Position numbers and translations under genes: made by a program. From the NCBI GenBank assembly GCA_014529385.2, contig CM043957.1, positions 86,747,881-86,811,880 on the forward strand: a stretch of 64,000 nucleotides of DNA, read 5' to 3'. Below, piece after piece: positions 57,191 to 64,000 of the stretch (the first letter of the stretch is position 1; each line of letters opens with the position of its first letter). The stretch comes from Adiantum capillus-veneris. Its lineage: Eukaryota > Streptophyta > Polypodiopsida > Polypodiales > Pteridaceae. Under the pieces are notes generated by a model. It was given only the letters and a program-made list of their open reading frames with translations. It was not told the origin of the DNA and did no database searches.

Positions 57191-57366
57191 ACGACACAGG
57201 GATGTGGGGTGGAGCTCCCAAATCTTATTGTATGAGCAGAGTGTGAGAATGAGTGACAGCTCCTTATTCTTTGTATGTATAAAGAATACGGAGATAAATG
57301 TGGGCGGCTGAACACTCACCGATGGATACGGGCAAAGCACGGTGAGGCACACCGCCTTTACCTAAC
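57058..57366 (-). repeat. Element D minus copy, 3' LTR
   Basis: Reads TGTTAGGTAAAGGCGG on the minus strand from 57366. It matches the LTRs at 58960 and 62343, but its short CT tract has expanded to about 90 bases (57101-57189, with GATA units inside). The outer end is uncertain. Confidence 0.8.
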
Positions 57367-57419
57367 ATTCTCACACTAAAGGTTGTGTGCCAATAAGTGG
57401 CGAGAAGACTAGCCTACAG

Positions 57420-58220
57420 CTAGTACATACAAGAGGTGAGAGAAGAAGACTCTCGACCTATGGCCACTGGCTCACTCCAAACATGTAAGTGCATCTGTAA
57501 TCGCTCAAGTGTAAATGCAACATGCATACCACTCGGGCTAGAGCCATGATGACACTCTTGATGCACATATCGAGTGATGACCTGCATGGCTTCACAATGC
57601 AGGATGCCAGTGCCAGTCATCGCACAATTGAAAACTCCCACCGCAAATGCACCAACCGCATAAGCAATATCAGGTCTCAAGACCAAAAGGTCAGACATGA
57701 GAGACCTGAAAGCCAAGGAAACATGCACTAAGTGTGCCAACCTATCCCTGTAAGAAGCAACCTCAGTGCCATATGCATACTCATCACGAACCACCTGACT
57801 ATGTGTCACCATGTCAGCATCGTCTGGCGAAGGCATATCTACTAAGAATGACCGCAAAATCAAAAAATCTACACCACTGCAATCAAACACAGCTGTCTGA
57901 AGGACATTGTTGCCCTCAAATGTATCAGATGCATCATAAAACAATGCATCTATCTCTGGCTCAACTGATGTCACCTCAAATGATGATTGGCCAAGCTGTG
58001 CATCCCTAGAGATACCATTGTCTGTGTGAACATCACCACAAGACAAATGCACAACCTGCTCTCCATGAAGCACATCTGCAAAAGAGACATGCCTCATCTC
58101 TCGCTCCAAACATGGCTGCAAATACAAAGAGACTACACCACCTCGTGTGTCAAAAATATGCAAAGGGTATACCAAACCACTCTTAGCACCTTTGGCTATC
58201 ACCAGTGATCCCCAATGCAT
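57420..58220 (-). CDS. 266-residue frame of element D (copia-derived fusion)
   Basis: Open frame. It begins MHWGSLVIAKGAKSGLVYPL, like the copia segment between protease and integrase. Near residue 180 it has RSLMSDLLVLRPDIAYAVGA, like the copia motif after the reverse transcriptase core (LMY...TRPDIAYAVG). Integrase and most of reverse transcriptase, which normally lie between, are absent. About 130 residues between these anchors match nothing I know. The plus copy has the same region with frameshifts. Whether a protein is made is unknown; the shared fusion shows that it predates both copies. Confidence 0.6.
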   Translation of the reverse strand: MHWGSLVIAKGAKSGLVYPLHIFDTRGGVVSLYLQPCLEREMRHVSFADVLHGEQVVHLSCGDVHTDNGISRDAQLGQSSFEVTSVEPEIDALFYDASDTFEGNNVLQTAVFDCSGVDFLILRSFLVDMPSPDDADMVTHSQVVRDEYAYGTEVASYRDRLAHLVHVSLAFRSLMSDLLVLRPDIAYAVGAFAVGVFNCAMTGTGILHCEAMQVITRYVHQECHHGSSPSGMHVAFTLERLQMHLHVWSEPVAIGRESSSLTSCMY

Positions 58221-58332
58221 CTTAAATGACCGCTCTCCAAGCAGTAGACAATATCCACTACTTTACAACTGACGCACTGAAATGATACTCTAGATGAGTC
58301 CTAGTACATAACATACATCTCGTAGCGTAAGC

Positions 58333-58845
58333 AATACACCGCTAGGTAAAGATATGCATACATCTCCAGCACCCTCTATGCCATATGTTGAACCATCAAC
58401 AAACTGCACACAACCAAGTCTCCCACTAGAGAAAGATCAAAACAAATCACAACGTATGAACCGTCGTTGTTTTAGGCGTATGAGGCAGTGGATGAGGCAA
58501 ATGCATGGTGCTACTATGAGGACAATGCACTGCTAGGTACAAACATGCATACATCTCCAACACCCTCTATGTCATATGCCTGAACCATCAGCAAACTACA
58601 CACAACCAAGTATTTCACTAGAGAAAGAGAAAAACAAATCACGACGTATGAGGCGTCGTTGCTTCAGTCGTATCAGACAGCGGAAGAGGCAGATGCATGG
58701 TGCTACTATGAGGACAATGCACCGCTAGGTAAAGTCGTGCATACATCTCTAGCACCCTCTATGTCATATGCTGAACCATCAACAAACTACACACAACTAA
58801 GTCTCCTACTAGAGAAAGAGTGAAACAAATCACGATGTGGCGTCA
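58333..58845. repeat. Three-copy tandem repeat of about 191 bp
   Basis: GCTAGGTA marks units at 58341, 58532 and 58724. Each unit joins a minus-strand protease piece (GCVQFVDGS, EGAGDVCISLP) to a plus-strand piece coding the zinc-knuckle tail (RRCFRRMRQWMRQ). The two halves point in opposite directions, so an inversion preceded the tandem amplification. The third unit is incomplete. Confidence 0.8.
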
Positions 58846-58954
58846 CGTGAAAACTACATGCTCGTCTAGTAGAAACCGCGTAGACAATTTGCTATCCCAA
58901 GACAAAAAGTAGTTTGAAGGCAAGCTAGACTCAAAAGTGACATACCCGTCACAT

Positions 58955-58959
58955 GCATA
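58955..58959. repeat. Target duplication of plus copy, left (GCATA)
   Basis: GCATA; the right copy at 62571-62575 is ACATA, one transition apart. Confidence 0.65.
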
Positions 58960-59189
58960 TGTTAGGTAAAGGCGATGTGCCTCACAATGCTTTGCCCGTG
59001 TCCATGGCCAGTGTCCGACCGCCCACATTTATCTCCTTATTCTTTATACATGCAAAGAATAAGGAGCTTTGACTCATTCTCACATTGTGCTCATACATTG
59101 AGATTTGGGATCTCCACCCACATCTTGTGTACTCTCTCTCTCTCCCCCCTTCTCATTCTTCACACATGCACCGCATTTGCGCACTCACA
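58960..59189 (+). repeat. Element D plus copy, 5' LTR (230 bp)
   Basis: TGTTAGGTAAAGG to CGCACTCACA. A TATA-like TCTTTATACATGCAAAG lies near 59040 and a short CT tract near 59132. Confidence 0.9.
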
Positions 59190-59191
59190 AT

Positions 59192-59203
59192 TGGTATCAG
59201 AGC
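59192..59203 (+). promoter_or_regulatory. Element D primer-binding site (initiator Met)
   Basis: TGGTATCAGAGC two bases after the LTR. Confidence 0.92.
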
Positions 59204-61026
59204 TACAATGACGAACGGCACACGCGACGGCTTCCCGACGAGACGAAAGCGATAGAGCTCGGCTATGGCAGCTTGAGCTCGGCGACGGTGATATGGCTCG
59301 ATGGTGTCAGATCTCAGCTTAGACATGTATATTCAGCTTGTGTAGCAAGCCATTGCTGAATTTTACAGAGAAAGAGCAGGAGCAAGAAGTGTTGCAGCTC
59401 GTTTTTGCGGTTTTTGGCTTCCGAAACAATGTTTTTTGCATATCTCTGTGACATAGTCGGATGGATATGATCCAGGATTTTAGGTTGGGGTTTTGGCACA
59501 TTCCGAACGAGAGGGTGATGTCCATTTTTTGAAATTCTGCTTTGAATTATAGCAGGTGCAACATAAGCAAGTTTATGCTACGTTTTTGGGTCGAAAACGG
59601 AGGTTTTTGGCATATCTCACACACGGACTCGGATACATGTAATCCAGGAGTCTACCCTCAGGTTTTGGCATGTTCCGGATGCATTTTTTATGTCAAAATT
59701 GTGAAATTATGAGTGCTAAATTTGTCGCAACAGCCTGCCAACGATCTCGACATATGAAGGTTTTGCAGTTTGATTCCTACAATGTAGAGAGTTATGCGGT
59801 TTGCATCTTTGGCTATGCATGGCACACTGTGGTGCTATTTGAGAGAGAACTCACCTTGTTTTTGCGTATGTAAGTGATATTTTGGAATGTGACTTTCGGA
59901 CCGTTACACATCCAGATGCGGTTTCATGCGCATTGTTTGATTGTGTGGGGCATTTTAGAGAGCTTTTTTAGCACGGTTGTGTGCAGTTTCATGCTATGTA
60001 TGCATTATGCAGATACAGTTTAAGCTAGCCATAGCTCGTAGGTAGCAGGTTTACAGGTTTGCAATGTTTTTGGACAGGTACACGTCCATAGAGCTACTTG
60101 GTCAGGAGTGAACCAGTTTGCCATGCTTTTGGCATTCCATTTAGACCATTTGTGGATTTTGCTAATGAAATAGTGTCTATTGTCATGCGTATTTGGTGAG
60201 ATTTTTTGAGTTTTTACTCAGTTTCCAGGGAAAACTCTTTTGAATTTTTCCCAAGATTTCTCACCATGGTTTATGCGTATTCGCATTTTGCTCTCTGATG
60301 GTTTAGTGGTCGAGTTGACTCCCACTCTGGCAGTTATCTGAAGTTTTTTGGCTTGCGGTTTGTGTTGATTTTTGACTCATTTTGTAAAGAAAATTGTGTT
60401 CGTTTTTCCTCGTCTTCTTGCCATAAAAGTTTGCAGTGTTATGTCATCTTGTACAGTGGTCGATATATTCCCACTTTAGACAATGATCGAGTGTTTACTC
60501 TCACTTTTGATAGGTTCTGTCAATTTGGACACGGTTTGGTGTTCTTGTACCCACTCTCGCAGAAGTGAGGATTATCATATGCTTGTGTGGCTATAGACAG
60601 TTAGTCACAGGTTTCACAGGTTTTTGCAGATATTTGTAGGCAGTTTCTCTTGTGGGACGCGTTTTGAGCTAGTTTGCTCTCTACTTGCATATATGGTTAT
60701 GCGCTTTACGCTCGGTTGAGCAGTTTGTCCCAGTTTATGCTTGTAGAGTTTGCAGATTATGGAGTTGTTTTATGCATATGTGAGCATCGATTTTGATGCG
60801 ATTGATCATGCTTTTGAGCATTGTGTAGTGGTTGAGTTACCTCCCAGTTTGTTACTAGTTTGGCATGGTTTATGGTTGAGATTGTACTTGAGGTTTTTCT
60901 CACTTTACAGGGGAGATTCTGCCAAATTTTTCTCAGAGTTCTCGCCATACTTTGGTTCTTATCCATTCACTTATGGTTGCAGATACGTGTGACAGTGAGA
61001 GACAATGATCTCGTTCTTGGCGATAC
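59204..61026 (+). other. Element D leader, non-coding
   Basis: About 1.8 kb of T-rich DNA without a credible gene. Loosely repeated words occur (TTTTTGGCATATCTC, GTTTTGGCA, TCGAGT, CCCACT). The same leader occurs reversed at 62571 to about 63430. Confidence 0.65.
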
Positions 61027-61437
61027 TTGCTTTGTTGGCATTGTGGTTACACAGTGCACATTAGGCGCCGTTGTTTCAAACGTATGAGACAACAACGGAG
61101 ATGTATGCGTGATGCAGATATGGCTTTGACACAGGTTACAGAGGCAGTTCCAGTGGTAGTGCATGCCAGTGACGGTGATGTCATGCTTGCCTCGAGTGTA
61201 CCTCTTACAGATTTGTCTATGGGTAGCACACTTTCTCCACAGTGGTTACGAGATAGAGATGTTGCTTTCCATGTCACACCATGTCGTGAGTGGTTTAGCA
61301 CTTTTTCTAGTGGGAGATTTGGTTGTGTGCAACTTGTTGATGATTCGGCATTTGACATAGAGGGTGCAGGAGACGTTTGTTTGTCTTTGCCCAATGGTGC
61401 GTCATACACGCTACGACATGTGCGCTATGTTCCTTAG
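61027..61437 (+). pseudogene. Element D zinc-knuckle and protease-like region, plus copy
   Basis: 136-residue open frame. The zinc knuckle CWHCGYTVHIRRRC (C-x2-C-x4-H-x4-C) is followed by an Arg-rich tail. The protease-like part has WLRDRDVAFHVTPCREWF, where copia has W-x-x-DSGAS-x-H-x-TP, then FGCVQLVDDS, IEGAGDVCLSLPNG and LRHVRYVP. The fold markers remain, but the catalytic Ser-Gly after the Asp is lost, so protease activity is unlikely. The frame then ends at a TAG. Confidence 0.75.
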
Positions 61438-62260
61438 CTGAGATAGAGTTGGATCTTAGTGAGACGGTTGGCTGCTTTTGGTTGTCAGATGACTACTTAG
61501 AGAGCAATATTTCTAGATGCATTGCGGTTCATTAGAGATTGCGAGAGGAGCCCGCAGCAGCCTGATATATCCTATGTATGTGTCTGAGGTTCGAGACAGT
61601 GTAGTCTTTGTGTATTTGCAGCCATGTTTGGAGCGAGAGACGAGACGTGTCTCCTTTGCGGATGTGTTGCATGGAGAGCAGGTTGTGCATTTGTCTTGTG
61701 GTGATGTTCACGCAGACAATGGTATCTCTGGGGATGCACAACTTGGTCAGTCATCAGTTGAGGTGACATCAATTGAGCCAGAGACCGATGCATTATTCTA
61801 TGATGCGTCTGATACGTTTGAGGGTGACAGTCTCCTTCAGACAGCTGTGTGTGATTGCAGTGGTGATGATTTTTCAGTCATTCTCAGCAGATATGCCTTT
61901 GCCAGACGATGCTGACATGGTGATGCATAGTCAGGTGGTTCCTGACAAAGATGTATATGGCACTGAGGTTGCTCACAGGGATAGGTTGGCACACATAGTG
62001 CATGTGTCGTCGGCTTTCGGATCTCTCATGTCTGACCTTTTGGTCTTGAGACTGATCTTGCTTATGCGGTTGGTGCATTTGCAGTGGGAGTTGTCAATTG
62101 TGCGATGAGTGACACTAGAATTGTGCATTATGGATCCATGTAGGTCGTCACTCGATACCTGCATCAGGAGTGTCATTGTGGCTCTAGGCCTAGTGGCATG
62201 CATGTTGCAGAGGCACTAGAGTGGTTATTACAGAGTGAGCCAGTGGGCATAGGTTGAGAG
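61438..62260 (+). pseudogene. Element D fused pol-tail region, plus copy (broken)
   Basis: Counterpart of the 266-residue frame in the minus copy. The open piece at 61517-61915 shares RRVSFADVLHGEQVVHLSCG and ALFYDASDTFEG with it, and later pieces carry the SLMSDLLVLR region. A stop near 61440 and frameshifts (for example after 61880) break it. Confidence 0.7.
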
Positions 62261-62342
62261 TCGTCTTCTCTCACCTCTTGTGTATACTAGTTGTAGGCTA
62301 GTCTTCTTGCCACTTATCGTCACACAGCCTTTAGTGGGAGAA

Positions 62343-62570
62343 TGTTAGGTAAAGGTGGTGTGTCTCACCATGCTTTGCTCTGTCCACCGGCCAGTGTTCG
62401 ATCGCCCACATTCAACTTCTTAATCTTTATACATACAAAGAATAAGGAGCTCTCACTCATTCTCACATTGTGCTCATACAATGAGATTTGGGAACTCCAC
62501 CCACATCCTGTGTACTCTCTCTCTCCCCCCTTCTCACTCTCTACACATGCACCGCATTTGCACACTCACA
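62343..62570 (+). repeat. Element D plus copy, 3' LTR (228 bp)
   Basis: TGTTAGGTAAAGG to CACACTCACA; preceded by the purine-rich TTTAGTGGGAGAA. It differs from the 5' LTR at a modest number of positions. Confidence 0.9.
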
Positions 62571-63430
62571 ACATACTCTCTAGCATTTGTTCTCATAGTA
62601 GCACCATGCATTTGTCTCCTTTGCTACCTCATATGCTTGCAATAGTGCCTAATATGCCCATCGTGGCCGCAGTGCACACTTGTCAGTTGCGATCATGAGC
62701 GAGAATCACCTCTAACCTGAAGCGTCTCCATAGCCATGCCAAAACTATGGCAAACAATGCTTGAGATCACAAGACTCTCCCACCCAAGAGAAAACCACTG
62801 TCTCAAGCAAAGACGGTGAGCAAACGGTCAAGCTCACAGGACTCTGCAAAATAGGCATACATATCTGGCAAAATTTCGGCAGAGTCCCCTCTGTAAATGG
62901 AGCAAAAAACTCAACAATAAATCATAATGGAGACAACAATAAATGCCCAAATGGAAAATACGGGAATGTACTCGTTCGGAATCACCTCACAAATTCATAC
63001 ACAGAGCCAAACCGCTCTAGCCAGAGTATCATTCAATGGTGCCACAAATGACATACATATGTGAGTGAAAAATTACTGCCAAAATGTATCAATGAATGAA
63101 AAATGTGCCAGAAAACCGTAGCATACACAACCTATGTAAAAGTAAGAGTCAAAACTCAACGCAAACCACAAGCCAAAAAACTGCAGATAATTGCCAGAGT
63201 GGGAGCAAACTCGACCACTAAACCATCAGAGAGCAAACTGAGGATACACATAAACCATGGCGAGAATCTGAAAAAATCCGACAGAGTTTTTCCTGAAAAC
63301 TGAGCAAAAACTCAAGTACATTCTCTACCACTACTCAATGCCAATGAGTAGAAATGCCAAAAAGGCTCCACATTTCAACATACAATGGCAATCCGCACTC
63401 AACGTACATCAATGGAGTGACCGCACATAA

Positions 63431-63757
63431 GCAAGCGCCAAAAGAGTAGTGTTCCAGCTGAAGATCATAAAGGACTATTGGAGTCAACCATCAGACATAC
63501 TCAAGGAATGGGACAACTATGCTCCATTGGTGGAAGGATGTCACATGGATATTATCGAGTGCATTATGTTAGAGCCACTAGGATTTATTACAAACTTCTG
63601 AGATACCTTGTATACTTTTGAAAACCCAAAGTTTTGTGATATCAAAATTGGATTAATTTATTCATTATTCCTTCTCATGTTCTCTTCTCATCTTATCTTT
63701 AAACGTCTATTCTATTTGATTTGAGGACTTCGAGTGGAATATAATATTTTGCTAAGT
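63431..63757. other. AT-rich stretch before the last gag
   Basis: No gene. It may be LTR or leader of the gypsy element whose gag begins next, but no primer-binding site was recognised. Confidence 0.45.
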
Positions 63758-64000
63758 ATGACCTTGGTTGATATGGTGCAGCAAGTTACCATGCCTCCTA
63801 GAGGAAATGCGGCTTCTACTAACACAAATGCACATATTTCTCCTCAACACACCATCATTGATAGAGACATCGATGCTATGCTTCGCAAGTCTCAACCTGG
63901 AAATTTTAGCGGGGAAGGCAAAGATGTAGGCAAGATTCTTGAAGATTGGATCGAGCAGATGGATGACTACTTTGATTTGGCTCATTCATCAACAGTGAAC
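63758..64000 (+). CDS. Start of a Ty3/gypsy gag, runs off the window
   Basis: 81 codons open to the window end. After a short Asn/Thr-rich head comes QPGNFSGEGKDVGKILEDWI and EQMDDYFDLAH, typical of the first part of a gypsy gag domain (F-x-G...W...M-D-x-Y-F). The start could be 63758 or the ATG at 63791 (MPPRGNAAS). The rest of the element lies to the right of the window. Confidence 0.75.
   Translation, partial: MTLVDMVQQVTMPPRGNAASTNTNAHISPQHTIIDRDIDAMLRKSQPGNFSGEGKDVGKILEDWIEQMDDYFDLAHSSTVN

Larger units (their letters stand above)
58960..62570 (+). mobile_element. Non-autonomous copia-like element D, plus copy
   Basis: 3611 bp, LTRs of 230 and 228 bp, an initiator-Met primer-binding site, a polypurine tract and near-perfect target duplications. 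A long non-coding leader is followed by zinc-knuckle, protease-like and fused pol-tail fragments; there is no integrase or polymerase core. It is inserted in a minus-strand copy of its own family. Confidence 0.88.
57058..63430 (-). mobile_element. Non-autonomous copia-like element D, minus copy (split)
   Basis: In minus-strand order: leader sequence (62571 to about 63430), a zinc-knuckle-like region near 62620-62670, the protease region (about 58250-58950, rearranged), the 266-residue frame (57420-58220), a purine tract and a 3' LTR (57058-57366). It is split by a plus-strand copy of the same family at 58959/62571. The right part matches the leader of the plus copy in reverse complement (for example 63171-63240 against about 60288-60345). 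The 5' LTR is missing, so the right edge is approximate. Confidence 0.75.

Overview
The window is nuclear DNA of a land plant. The evidence is one spliced A-type cytochrome P450 gene, a PIF/Harbinger DNA transposon with its Myb/SANT partner gene, Ty3/gypsy elements (one with a chromodomain), Ty1/copia elements with initiator-Met primer-binding sites, and L1-like LINE pieces. I cannot name the species. The two P450 introns of about 100 bases and the many long (TC)n/(GA)n tracts are notable but not diagnostic. Nearly all of the sequence is transposable elements in various states of decay, and the P450 is the only ordinary host gene I can support.

Layout. 1-1.9 kb: unassigned AT-rich DNA. 1.9-12.5 kb: minus-strand Ty3/gypsy element (gypsy A), nearly complete, with an Asp-tRNA primer-binding site and a leader holding four copies of a palindrome; its 3' end is missing. 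12.5-19.8 kb: an old plus-strand LINE split by a minus-strand, internally deleted chromovirus (14058-18911); the LINE reading frame resumes across the insertion. 19.8-23.1 kb: non-coding DNA with small duplications and hairpins. 23.1-25.0 kb: P450 gene on the minus strand, three exons.

25.17-40.74 kb: one PIF/Harbinger element, about 15.6 kb today, with 19-bp perfect terminal inverted repeats, TTA target duplications, an open transposase frame and a broken Myb/SANT gene. Inside it sits a Ty1/copia element (27312-35671, CCCAG duplications). Inside that element's gag lies a non-autonomous LTR element (28294-31011, AGATG duplications, identical 142-bp LTRs) filled with 171-bp and 43-bp tandem arrays. 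This three-level nest has intact target duplications at every level. Its outer edge lies 205 bp from the P450 start codon.

40.7-43.8 kb: TC microsatellites and a LINE ORF1-like copy. 43.79-52.58 kb: Ty3/gypsy element (gypsy B) with both LTRs, CACAA duplications, gag and protease but no reverse transcriptase or integrase, inserted in a second ORF1-like copy. 53.4-56.1 kb: decayed minus-strand gypsy bracketed by (TC)nCn and (GA)nGn. 57.06-63.4 kb: a non-autonomous copia-like family; a plus-strand copy (58960-62570) is inserted in a minus-strand copy of the same family. 63.76 kb to the end: start of another gypsy gag that runs off the window.

How the parts work together: several elements lack or have lost enzymes they need (the tandem-array LTR element, gypsy B, the copia-like family, probably the ORF1-only LINE copies), yet most show clean insertion signatures. 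They were therefore probably moved by proteins from relatives elsewhere in the genome. All splice sites and element boundaries were read by eye.
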